Assembly: GCA_000231825.2 (NCBI GenBank)
Contig: JH720308.1
Coordinates: 820,110 to 884,109 of the forward strand
From: Tetrahymena elliotti 4EA
Lineage: Eukaryota > Ciliophora > Oligohymenophorea > Hymenostomatida > Tetrahymenidae
DNA: 64,000 nucleotides
Direction of reading: 5' to 3'
The translations under genes and the position numbers were made by a program. The notes under the pieces are model-generated. The model was given only the letters and a program-made list of their open reading frames with translations. It was not told the DNA's origin and searched no databases. Numbering within the stretch: the first letter of the stretch is position 1; each line of letters opens with the position of its first letter. Below are positions 13,134-24,186 of the stretch, piece after piece.

Positions 13134-14772
13134 ATGGAAGTCAAGGTTATAAAGAATACCAGTTTTCCTATTGATCTCAATACAGTTTTTAATGATGATG
13201 ATAAATTTTTAGGGACATTTGAATGTAAGGAGTATCGCTTAACAAGAAAATTTATTGAAGGAAAAGGAATAGCAATGAGATTATACTACAATCATATGGA
13301 GTCTATTTTAAAACCTAAAAAAGCAACTTTAATTATTGTTCATGGTTTTGGAGAACATTCAGGCAAATTTTTAGATTTTGGGGAGTATTTTGTTTTGTAA
13401 GGTTATGATGTTCACTTCATCGATTTAAGAGGTTTCGGGTAAAACTTTAAAAAATATATTTACCTTTAACTACTTAACAAAAATCTAATATACTATATTA
13501 TAATTTGTATTAATGAATTTTTCTATAAAATTATTTATAGTTATTCAGGAGGTGCTAGAGGTGTCTCAATCATTGAAGGTACATTAAATTAAATTGAGAA
13601 GGTTAACATAAAATGATATGAAATAAAATAATTTAGATATGATTTCAGATATTGAAATGTGTATGAGAGAAACTTAAGAAGGGTTACCGCTTTTCTTATT
13701 TGGTCACAGCTTAGGAGGTTTATTAGTAACCTCTCTAGGTGCTAGAAATCCTCATTTAAAAATAGCTGGTATTATTGCTAATGCTCCTCTTTTGGGATTA
13801 CCTAAAGATAGAAATATTGATATTTTTAAAATGTTTACATTGAAGTTAGTTGGTGATTTTTTAGGAGTAATGAATTTATTAAATTAATAACATTAAAATT
13901 TTGCTTAATTTTGATATAGATTTTTGATAAATTTAGATTATTTAATATTTATTATTTTATTATTCTAGGATATAGTTGCTAACTCTATGATTAATCTTAC
14001 AGCTTTAACATAGAATGATAGATTCTTAAGAACAGCTCTTGAAGATAAGCTTATGATACCATTTTTAGGGTATTGTTTATATTTTAATAATTTGTATTTA
14101 ATATTTTAAAAACGCTATTAAAATTTTAGAGCTAAAATGGCCAAAAGTATGCTTTGGGCTATCGAAATGATTTAGCAATAAGCAAAAGAATTCAAATATT
14201 CAATTTTTATTATGCATGGAAACAGTGACTTTGTTACAAATCACTTTGATTCAATTAACTTCTATGAAAACTGTGCAAGGTAAATTAAAAACTCAAAAAT
14301 TAGGAAATGAAAACTAAATTTTTTTATTAAAAGCAATGACAAGAAAATAAAACTATTTGAGGGTGGATATCATCAAATGTAACATGATATTTAAGTTGGT
14401 GAAATATAGAAGCTAATGGTGGAATGGATGGATGAAAGAATTCCTCATGGAAATAAATTTGATAAGAACTTTAAGATGAATTATAAATCTCACTTACAAG
14501 CGAATTTTGCTGTACATTTTATTTCAAAAATATTTTTTTAAACATATTAATTAATTAATAAAAAAAGAGATCAATTAAAAGAAATATAACAATTGCAGTA
14601 GTTCTCATTGTTTATTTAGTCCTACTTAAAAAGTTAATTTATTTTTTATTAAATATTTATTAAATTAATCTTTTTTAAAATTAGAATTTAATAAAAATTC
14701 CCAAGTGCTCCTCTTCTTTAAAAAATATTATTCCCTCTATTTTACTCAACTCTCTAAAATTTAAAGCAATGA
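13134..14772 (+). CDS. alpha/beta hydrolase, monoglyceride-lipase-like
   Basis: Predicted 420 aa in six exons with introns 13439-13540, 13579-13636, 13867-13968, 14070-14129 and 14280-14333. The fold is clear: IIVHGFGEHSG oxyanion region near residue 62, DLRGFGYSGGARG, nucleophile elbow FGHSLGG near residue 137, acid segment MHGNSDFV and the final His in GGYHQM. This is the layout of monoacylglycerol lipases and lysophospholipases (hydrolase_4 family), so it probably cleaves an acylglycerol ester. The last 80 or so residues beyond KSHLQANFAVHF are Gln/Phe/Ile-rich and may include an unrecognised intron or read into the 3' flank. Therefore the true C-terminus is uncertain although the frame stays open to TGA at 14770. 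Confidence 0.85.
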
Positions 14773-14994
14773 AACTAAGGAAAACCCAAAGAAAAAAAAA
14801 GCTAATTAAAATGATTTACAAATTTAAAAACTTAAAACAAAAAAATACAGATAAATAAATTACAAAAAATTAAATTCTAATTACAAGTTCATCTCTGTTT
14901 TATACTTCTTCATATTAGATCAACAATAATATTTTAGGAAATCTTCTGTCTTTTTTCATGAACATTTTATTTGTTTTAGATCAAGAGTATAGAA

Positions 14995-16605
14995 TCATAG
15001 ATTTAGATTTAATTTGTTCAAAAGTTCTTATGATATCTCATATTTCTATTCAGATGAAAAAATTATTTTATTTTTCATTAAAGATTATAAATTTTCATCA
15101 ATAACCTTTCCTGTTTAATTTGTTACTTGTTTCAATTTAAATAAAAATAAATAAATAAATATTAATTTTTAAATTTTTACAATGAGAGAAAGCAAAGAGT
15201 AAGATGTCAAACTTAGCTTTTAAATAAGTTAAATTCATCTATTTTTTAATGACATTGTCTTCTTTAAATAAAATTTCTTCAAACGAAGTTTATTTGATTT
15301 CTTTCCTTTATTCAGCTTTCAGCTATTCAAACAAATCTTCAATCATTTTATTCTGCTAATTAATAAGCTCTTAATCAATTTTTTGCTTTTCCTCTAAAAT
15401 AGATAATTTTTTCTTACATGCTTTATGATCCTGTTATTACTCTTAGAATAAATCAGCATGATAATTTTATGGATTATACTTTGTACAAAAAGGTTAAAAT
15501 ATATCTGAGTTAACCTGCTTATTTTATTCTTAATAAGCCAGAGATTAGAAAATATTTTATTCATTTTTTAAATTCTTAAACTAATTTTAAAATAGGTCTT
15601 TTTAGTCAAAATCTCCATTATTACTAAATTTAAGCATTCTTTAAGTAGATAAAGTGTTGAAACTAGCATTGGTGCTTGCAGCAGATAATCTTCTCTTAAA
15701 GGGAGAAATAGATTCTCTCTAGCTCTTTTTAGTTATAGCTGATCCATTTTTACTATTTTCTATTTTCTAGGTCTTTTTACTTTAAGAAGATTAAGGAGTT
15801 GTGCTTCTTTATTAAGTGAGGCATAGATAAGTGATTTAAGGTAAAATCTTATTTAGAATTTGTTCACATTTTTATGTGTTTTATCTTAAAAAATATATAA
15901 ATAAAAAAAATGTTCTCTAATTTTTAATTTACTTAGAGATTAAATTTGATGAAATATCAAGCTTTCTAACCAAACATCCTTCTAACTGTGAAAGTACTTT
16001 AAAGTCAGTAATTTTGTTGTGGCTCAAGTTTAATCTTTAATTTTAATTAATAAAAACAAATTTTATTTTTTTAATTGAGAAAAAATTTACTAGGCCAAAT
16101 AAGGAAGTTTAGCAAAGCATTCTAATTAATCAGAGATTTTGTTGTGAGAAAAATCTATATGAGTCAATTGTTTGCTTGTTTCAAATAAGTTAGGGGGCAA
16201 TTTAGAAATATTATTTTTTGAAAGGTCAATAATAGCTAGATTTATCATTTAATCAAAGCAAGAAAGTGATTAACTATTCTTTATGCTAAATATTTCGTCT
16301 ATTTTATTGCATGATGCATTTAGCTGTGTTAAGGTTTTAGGTAATCCATAAATCTTTGTAAGTAGATTATTTGAGATATTCAAAGCTTTTAGGTTTGTCA
16401 AATGTGATAAATTGTCAGTTGATTCAATATTATTATATGAAAGATTTAACTCTTCAATATCTTTTATATCACTTGATTTCTATTAATAATTTTAAATCTA
16501 TTTATTCAAAACAATTTTAAATGAGTTTAATACTAGATGAAGCTTGTTGAAGCCCTTGAGTTCTTTTCTAGAGAGATTTATGTTCCTACTTTTGTTTAGA
16601 TCCAT
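14995..16605 (-). CDS. leucine-rich-repeat protein with C-terminal coiled region
   Basis: Predicted 457 aa in four exons (16605-16091, 16034-15933, 15806-15181, 15125-14995). Residues about 45-215 carry LRRs of the SDS22/CCDC type, for example LNLSYNNIES, LNISNNLLTKIYGL, IDLSKNNISKLPPNL and LNLSHNKITDF. A Ser/Lys-rich linker and a charged, Gln-rich helical segment follow (about 330-440). This layout is common among ciliary and basal-body scaffold proteins, so a structural role is a guess. A TGA lies in frame just upstream of the chosen ATG. The acceptor of the second intron (15807) was chosen because it alone keeps the Ser-rich downstream frame; 15848 is an alternative. Confidence 0.75.
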
Positions 16606-17790
16606 TTGCTTTTACCTTTTCTTTTTATCAAATTCTAATTTATTATTATTATTATTTATTAATTTAAGTCATTTCTTTTGTTCTATTAAATCTTTCAAAA
16701 TTGTGTCTCTAATATTTAAAGATTTTTAAAATTTAATAATTTTTTAAATTAAATGTAAATTCTTTTTTGATAATGATTCAACACAAATTTTAGAATATTG
16801 TCATGCATGAATATTTAGAGTTTATATAATATTTTAAATTGCGTTATTTGAAAGTAATTTCAACAAAACAAGATAAATGTTAAATTTAAATATCTAAAAT
16901 AAAAATATAAGCTTATATCTATTACATATTCATCAAGTATTTCCTAAAGTGTTTTTATTTTAAACAAACTTTAATGAATCAGCTTCAAATAATTGGATAT
17001 TTACAATTTGAGAAATAAGTATTTGTGATTAAAATAAGAAATTAATTTCTTTAATATCACTTTTTTATTAACTATTGGCTTGAATCTTCAAATAAAAATA
17101 AAATTTATAAAATAGATTTCTCAAAATTCGAAAATGAGCTTGTAAAGAAAGTATTTGAGGGAATAAACTAATCTCATAAGAACTGAAATTATATTTAATC
17201 ATTATTTATTTATACAAACAACAATAATCAGATAAAGATTCTCTAAATTAAATAATCAGTTTACTCATATTCCTTTTAAAGGTACAACCTTAAACTTTTA
17301 TTTTCTAAAAGGCATCCACAAATAATTTGAAATAAAGAAATCAGACAAAAAAATTTTTTTACATAAAGCTTTTGAGATTGAATATGAATTAGAATTGTTG
17401 ATTGTAATCTTTATTTTTTGATCAATCCTATCTGATGTAAAAAAAGTAGATTAACTATTTTATTTCTTATAATATCTTGTTTAAATAAAAAATATATTCT
17501 TTTAATATATTTTCTTTTAATTTAAAAGTTTAAATGACATAAATATTGAAAATATATAGATAGCTCTTTCTAAAAATCTTCTTTAAAATTCGTAAAATAT
17601 TTCAATTAGATTTTAAGTGATATGTTTATTAAAAGTACTTTCCTAAAATTATCAAAGTATTTTTAAAAAAATCTAATGAGTTAAAAATTAGATTATAAAT
17701 ATAATATCTAGTAATAATTTCAAGCATATAATGTAAAATACAACAAATAATAAAAAATTTTATTTTAACTATTAATTTTAAATACATATT
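16606..17790. other. intergenic, AT-rich
   Basis: About 1.2 kb of A/T between two minus-strand genes. It should contain the LRR gene promoter and the AHA1 gene's 3' flank. I could not support any exon. Confidence 0.55.
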
Positions 17791-18404
17791 TCAATTATCA
17801 ATAGGATAGCCACAAATGGAACTCATGGGTTCAAAGATTTGAGACATCCATCCCTTTCTTAAGTTTTCGCAATTAACTTCATGAGGAATATCGCTTTAAA
17901 CAATTTAGAGAGTGCATTCATCCTTTAAAATATTTAATATTTTCAAAAATTAAAACATTGCTTATAAAAGTATTAATTACATCTCTGTCAATAAAGGTAA
18001 AATTAACCAAGGATTCACTTTTCCAATCCTTCATTTTCCAACTCATTTTGATTGTCTTTTTAGCATTGTCCTTATTATAATAATAAATCGAAATTAGAAA
18101 ATAAGAATTAAACCTGCAAAAAAAAAGTTTACGACTTCGAGGAAAGTACCAGTAATTCTACCATCTAAAATAGAATATTTGCCTTAGGGTTTAGGTTCAA
18201 CAACAGCAGGGGATCTAGTATATTTCATAACTTCGCTTTTATTATTTATTAAATTCCATTAATATGATTACATAATGAATAATTATAAAATGCAATTATG
18301 AATTTTCGAAATAAGAAAAGCACTTACAATTGTTCGGTTAATGCTTAAAAGATGCATTTAGAAGGGACTTCAAAAGTGACTTCAAACTTTAATTCTTAGT
18401 ACAT
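17791..18404 (-). CDS. AHA1: AHA1-domain Hsp90 co-chaperone-like protein
   Basis: Predicted 133 aa in four exons (18404-18328, 18235-18133, 18070-17981, 17922-17791). The entire protein is one AHSA1 (START-like) domain: TRSPAVVEPKPQGKYSILDG, then GRITGTF, IKMSWKMKDW, SLVNFTFIDRD, and the C-terminal helix LRKGWMSQIFEPM ending SSICGYPI. These are the hallmarks of the C-terminal half of AHA1, the activator of Hsp90 ATPase. The AHA1-N domain that binds the Hsp90 middle domain in yeast and animals is absent. The N-terminal MYQELKFEVTFEVPSK is the first strand of the domain, so the start looks right. It may act as a minimal Hsp90 co-chaperone or as another START-like protein. Confidence in the family is high; the role is inferred. 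Confidence 0.87.
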
Positions 18405-18954
18405 TTTTGCTAACTAAAATAATCTATATTATGTAAAGTAAGTTTTTTCTTTTTAATAATCAGTGTTAATTAATAATTACAAAAAAAGGATACGTAAAAT
18501 TGAATATTTATACTAACTAATAACTCCAAAAATTCATAGAATTTTAGAAAAAATTTTAATTTTCTTTTTATAATCAATGTTTGTCAGAAAATTCGAAATG
18601 GCGAAATAGTGTATCTATCTTCTACTTCTAAATTTAAATATAGAATTATCTTAGATACTTAGTTTAATTAAAGTTATGCTTTTAATATTTTAAATAATCT
18701 ATCAATCAATTAATAATCTTATTAAATTTAACTTCATATTATCAAAAAAATCATTTTCAAAAGAATAAAAAACAAAATTAATAATTGAAATAATAAATTT
18801 CAACTTATAACTGGATAGTTTACTTTATTAGGGGTATTTCAATAATTTTTATTTTCAAAATAATAAAACATTCTTTTAAAACAGAAAAATTAATAAAAAA
18901 AATAATTTTAAGGAAATTAAACATGGTATGTTTAATTAAGATATCCAAAATATT

Positions 18955-19172
18955 TCATTAAAAAATGTTTAATTTACTTGATTTTAATTCTATTAAACTA
19001 AATCTGTCAGGAGAGCCTGTTGCTATATATTTACAATCTTGAGTATGAAGATCTACTAAAAATAATATTTAGTTTTAAATTCTTAGATTGTAAAAGAATT
19101 AATGTCCGATTATTTACCTTAAAAGCTCTGTAATAAAGAAGTGTAAAGTGTTATATTTTATGTAAATTTCAT
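18955..19172 (-). CDS. candidate tiny two-exon gene or WD40-like remnant
   Basis: A 51-codon frame in two exons (19172-19118 and 19055-18955) with a 62-nt GTAAAT...TTTTTAG intron. The second exon is clearly richer in G/C than its surroundings and reads VDLHTQDCKYIATGSPDRF, which resembles the end of a WD40 repeat (TGS.D pattern). A GTAAAT donor lies before the TGA, so the frame could continue into further exons I cannot find. It may be a small gene, one exon of a larger gene, or a decayed WD40 fragment. Confidence 0.35.
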
Positions 19173-19514
19173 TAATTGGAGATTAAAATAGGTTTTTTTC
19201 ATTAAAAAAAGTGTATTTTCTTTTAATTTAGAAATATTCTTTTGTAGAGTAAATATGTTTGATTTATTTAAGTTTTGAACTATTAAAGAAAAGAATGATT
19301 GACTGATTTTAAATTAATTTACAAACTTTTTTTAAAGTATTATCCTTAATTATTATTAATAATAAGAAGAGAACAGAAAATATAATACTAAATTTATAAA
19401 TATTTTTTGAAAGAAGGTAATTATATTAAAGAAAAAGTTAAAATTTTTTTTTCTAGTTGATTTTATTGAAGGGAAGTTATTGTTTGTAGTTTAAAGTAGT
19501 TTTGTGGAATTAAA

Positions 19515-21135
19515 TCATAGACGATTTAGCCAAGATAAATCGTAAAAATTAGAATTGATGTTTTTAACTTCTTTATTATAGATGTCTTTGTAATATCTAG
19601 CTAAAAATGGTTTACAATCTTCTGGATATGATCCGTTCATACAGAATTATTTAGCTTCTTCTCTTTTTAATTTATCAGTGAGTTTGGAAAAATATCTAAG
19701 TTATTAAATTCTTTAAGCATTCACTTTTTCGTTCTAATCTTTGGTTATAAATAATTCATATGTAATTTATTAATTTGTTATAAGAAGTTGTTTATGATTT
19801 TGGTCTAAATTTTAATCAATATCAAGATTGATATTATACTATATCCTTTTTCCTTAGCATTGTATGCGAACATTGTCAAGAGTTAAAAAATCAAAGTTCA
19901 TAATCTAGTTTTAAATTTATTAATCTTTCCTTTCATTTTTGTTAACAAAAAAATCTAAAGTATATTCCATGGAATTAATGTCATTAAATATGGTTAAAAC
20001 TCCTAGTCTATTAATTAAATTAGACATCTCCGACCTCTCAATCCCCTATAAATTTTATTTAAAATTAAAATATTCTTATTTATTTATTAATTACACTTAA
20101 TATATAAAAAATAGAATGTAAAAATATTTACAAACATTTTCAGCCCATGAAAAACTCCAATTAAATCTAATAACATTTCAGAATAATAAACAGATTCCAG
20201 TGATACTTAATTATTTTATTGGTCAAATGACCTCTAAAGAATGAAAACATATTTATTTTCAAATTGTGTTTAGTTTATTGTACTTTCATTTTATCCCAAA
20301 AAATATTTTACTAACCTCTCACTATATGTTTAGTCTTTTTAAAAAATATTTTCCTTCAATTTGTACTAGCCAATAGAGTACTACTCATATTATTTTAAAG
20401 GTATTATGCATTAAGCATATTAACTATTTTATAGACTCGATAACTAATATAGCATTAGCGAATAATCGTAAACATATTTTTACTTTGTTTCTAATTGAAG
20501 TCGCACATAAGATCTCTTTTAATTCCATTATATTTACTTTACATTCTTAAATTAGTTTATCATCTAGTGCTAATCTTCATAACTCTCCTTGTTAAGTATC
20601 ATATCTAAGTTAATATATAGATCATTGCTTAGCAAGTAGCAATTATCAAAGTAATTTAATGAGCGTATAATAGGTATCAACTACTTGTTATCCTATATGT
20701 CTAGCAATTAATTTTAACCAATTTAAGTTTGATGTTATTGCTTTTCAATGTATTCATACTCCACATACTTATAGTTATTTTCATTGCTATCTTCTTAAGA
20801 GTTTGTGGTGTCGAGGTACTAATTATTCTTAAACATACTCTCTTAATTTGTTATTTAATACTTTAAAGTAAAATAATTAATTATTATCCTTTTATGTATT
20901 TAATAATATGATTATTATCAATAACTTAAATAGTCCAATTTAAAAATCTTACTGCCTTCACTTTTTAAAATGTCTATCTGAATGAAGTTAAGGCTAGCTC
21001 AGATTCAAAACTTACTAAAAAATACAACTATGAAAGTTATTATGCTTGATACGTTTTCTTTTTTTTGTTCAATTTAATTTGAATAATTTTTTAATTCTGA
21101 TTAGATAAAAGAATAATTAATACATATTTGGGCAT
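19515..21135 (-). CDS. unknown 452-aa protein
   Basis: Four exons (21135-20953, 20860-20316, 20231-20132, 20045-19515) join in consistent phase with short AT-rich introns, including a classic GTAAGA donor at 20952. The 545-nt second exon and 531-nt last exon lack TGA and have balanced composition. Residues about 75-110 are acidic and Gln-rich (YKYVEYEYIEKQQHQ). The rest looks helical, with YYSEMLLDLIGVFHGLKMFG and a Cys pair near the C-terminus (FCMNGSYPEDCKPFL). There is no signal peptide or clear membrane span. I do not recognise the family. The first exon is the least certain part. It could be a ciliate-specific conserved protein. Confidence 0.55.
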
Positions 21136-21463
21136 TTCTTATCATAAGTGAAATAATTTAGAATAATAAGATTATCCAACAATTAAGTATAGAAAAAATG
21201 TAGATTATTGATGATGTATTTCATCTATTTGTATTGTTTTAATGAAGATAGTAGAAATATGATGGTATTCTGAGATCAGTATAGGCTTGATAAAATAAAA
21301 AAAATAGATACGCATTGATTTTATATAAAATTTAGGTGATGACTTAACCTTGCAAAACAAGATTTAGAGATTGAGAAAAAAAAAGATATTGTAATAAATT
21401 AAAATAAATTATTTAACAAGAAATTTAGTATTTTTTTTTAGCTCTTTTTAATTTTTAAGTAAA
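21136..21463. other. short divergent intergenic region
   Basis: About 330 bp of A/T separate the start codons of the unknown minus-strand gene and the GOLD-domain gene, so both promoters should lie here. No motif stands out. Confidence 0.45.
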
Positions 21464-22304
21464 ATGAAATTATCTTAATTAATTCTATTAGCTACTTTAG
21501 TGATTAGCTGTTCATATGCTCTAGAAATTATCATACACAGTTAAGAACCTTATTGCCTATATTAAGAGATGAAGCAAAATGAGCAATTAGTTATTAAATA
21601 TGATGTCACAGGATAATAACCTAAAGAGTTTGAATTATCTGTAAATTATTGGATTTAGTTAAGGTTGTTTTATTATGCAGAATATAATAGTCTTATTGGA
21701 TAGTTTTTAACCTAAATAATTCTATTATCGATGAATTTAAAAAAAAGTTCATCTTTCTTTTTCTATTATGATTCTGATAATATTAACTTCGAATGAAAAT
21801 TATAATCTAATTTTGTTTGAAAAAAAGGTTTATGAAGACTTTTCTCTACCTACTTCTCTACCTATATATTATTTAAACAGTGAAAAATCTCATATTTATA
21901 ATATCACAGCTCTTAAGTATAATGAATACAAAATTTGTTTCCAATCTCTTGATAATTCTCGAAAAGTTTTGCAATTTGAGCTTAATAGAATAAATGGTGA
22001 AGTTTATGAAAGCTATGTAGATAAAAGTAAATTTCTTTAGATTTCTACTTTTTTACAATTTTCATTCATTTCACTATTTGCTCATTCAACAAAAAATGGA
22101 GTTTTAGAATAAAAAAATAATTTTTAATCCAATAATTTGTTTTAACTTAAAGGTTAAAGATAGCTTATATTTAAGATACACCTAACAAAAGTTATAAATT
22201 ATCTAATTAGATATCTTCAAATAATCAATTTAGATAAAATTTACTTTGAAGATATATCAAATAATAAAGATAACTAACTAAATATGTGTTTTAAAAAATG
22301 TTGA
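21464..22304 (+). CDS. p24/GOLD-domain-like secretory cargo receptor, structure unresolved
   Basis: The first exon starts MKLSQLILLATLVISCSYALE, a good signal peptide, and continues EPYCLYQEMKQNEQLVIKYDV, matching the start of a GOLD domain (the conserved early Cys of p24/TMED proteins). A second coding block around 21768-22040 supplies the later strands: NLILFEKKVYEDFSLP, then YNEYKICFQSLDNS with the second conserved Cys. p24 proteins cycle between ER and Golgi as cargo receptors. I could not find a junction that joins the two blocks in phase: the GTAAAT donor at 21641 is phase 0, but the nearest acceptor (21747) needs phase 1. The coiled-coil and transmembrane end are probably in further exons up to about 22550. 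Coordinates given run to the TGA of the second block. Confidence 0.45.
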
Positions 22305-23123
22305 TAATTTAACTTAAATTTTTTTAAAAATTATTTAGAAAAATTATAGTTAGTATACTAATAATCTGTCTAAACTTATTATGATATAGATAATATTTAC
22401 ACTAATTTGAGATATAGGTTGTTGAAACTTGAAATGTCAAATAAAAGTAATTATAATTATTAAAACTACTTTTACTTAATTTTTATCCTTTTTTTAATTG
22501 AATAGTCTTAGTGTCAACTGTAAATAAGGTTAGATGGTGCAGTATTATTAAAATGGGGTTAATGATAGCAATTGTTACTATTTAAATACTTTTTTTAACA
22601 GGACTCTTTAAAAATTCAAGCTATTCAGGAATTTGATTTTAAAATCTTCAATATTTCAGCTTTTAATCTCAAAGTTTGAAATTACTTTTTTCATCTATCT
22701 TATTATTAAAATTTCAAAAAATTAACTAATTGTTGATCAACTTTTTATTATCCACTACAAATATTTTTCCAATATTATATTTATTTTTTTATGCTTTTTT
22801 TGTTTTAAGAAATTTTCAATTATTTTTTACACTTTAAAAAAATTCAAATCTAAAAATTTTTGATATTTTTTTACTTGTTGTTTTTATTTTTAAAGAATAA
22901 TGAATATGCTTAAAGCTTTAAATTTCTACATAATTTCTGAATATTTTTTTAATCAGGTTAGAATTAAAATAATTTACAGAATTAACATTTTGTTAATTTA
23001 TTTTATTCTTAATTTTGATAAGATAATTAAAAATTAATTTTGCAAATTTCAGACTTGTTTTTTTATATAAATTATTCACTCTTTTAGTTCACTAAAAGAA
23101 ATATTTTTCATAAGAAAATATTT
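22305..23123. other. AT-rich region, may hold the end of the GOLD gene
   Basis: Positions 22320-22560 contain patches of plausible coding sequence, including a hydrophobic run YFYLIFILFLI near 22470, which could be the missing transmembrane exon of the p24-like gene. From about 22570 to 23120 only monotonous A/T is visible. Confidence 0.35.
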
Positions 23124-23631
23124 ATGATGGAGCAATAAATCTATAGAATTTATACTAAAAGTAATGGGATCACATAAGATCTATATAAAAAGTACTGTTA
23201 AAAGATGAAAATAGGAAAGACAACAAGGACATGCTCAGTATGTTTTGTAAAATTGGAATAGGGTAAAATGTTCTACTTAATTTATTTAGATCATAATTCA
23301 AATTATTACCAATAATTAATTCCTATCAATATTTTTGTTTTAAAAAGGTGATATAATTAGCTAGTTGCCTTGTAAACATATATTCCATAACAAGTGTATA
23401 AAACCATGGTTAAAATTAAGTCCTTGCTGCCCTAATTGTAGATTGGATATTAAAAAATATGATTTAGAATAAAAAAAAATTGCAAAAAGTAAATTATGTA
23501 GTAAAAGCTAGTAATAAAATAACCCAGATATAGATGAATAACAAATAGACTAAAATTCATCATCAAATTAAATTTAAGAAAATCAAAATCCAGATTTAAA
23601 TAATGAAATATAATCTCCAAATTCAATATGA
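23124..23631 (+). CDS. RING-H2 zinc-finger protein, probable E3 ubiquitin ligase
   Basis: Predicted 140 aa in two exons (23124-23262, 23348-23631). The RING-H2 finger spans residues about 37-83: CSVC, then LPCKHIFHNKC with the C-x-H-x2-H-x2-C core, IKPWL with the usual Trp, and CPNC as the last pair, with a 10-residue gap between the sixth and seventh ligands. All eight zinc ligands are present, so E2 binding and ubiquitin ligase activity are likely. The C-terminus is Gln/Asn/Ser-rich and disordered. There is no transmembrane segment. Two ATG codons occur in a row at the start. The intron splits a Gly codon within the finger, between the second and third ligands. Confidence 0.87.
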
Positions 23632-24186
23632 AATATCTCTCATTTATGAATGAAATAAGATAAACATTTTTATGAGTTCCTTAATGATAATCTATTAATT
23701 TACTTATTAAAATTTGTTAAAGAAAAGAGTTATTGATCAGTAATAATAAGAACTTAATTATTTTAAACACTTTAATAAAATTATAGGTAAAAATTTGAAT
23801 AGAGATATATTAAAATTTTAATTAAGGAAGAATAAGGAGGAGTTACTTATTGACAAATAATTCATTTAAAAATCAAGTATATTTATTAAATAATGTGTAT
23901 TTTTTCAAATATCTTAATTTGTATATATCAATATTTAATTACTTCTTTACAACAAAGCAAAACAATAGAGAAGCTAAGACTAGATATTTTAGCAAAATTT
24001 ATAATTATTTTAAATTTACAAATTAACTGAAATTCTTGTTTTTAAAAGAAAAATATTCAATAAAGAAAATGATTTCCTATTTTTCAAAAATAATCAAGTT
24101 TTTACATTTTAACATCAAGCTTGTTATGGTGAAACATAAATAATTTAAATTTGAAAATAATTAAAGACATAATAGTCTTTGATCTC
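23632..24186. other. convergent intergenic region
   Basis: Spacer between the 3' ends of the RING gene (+) and the helicase gene (-). A/T-rich; I see no gene or strong terminator hairpin. Confidence 0.55.
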
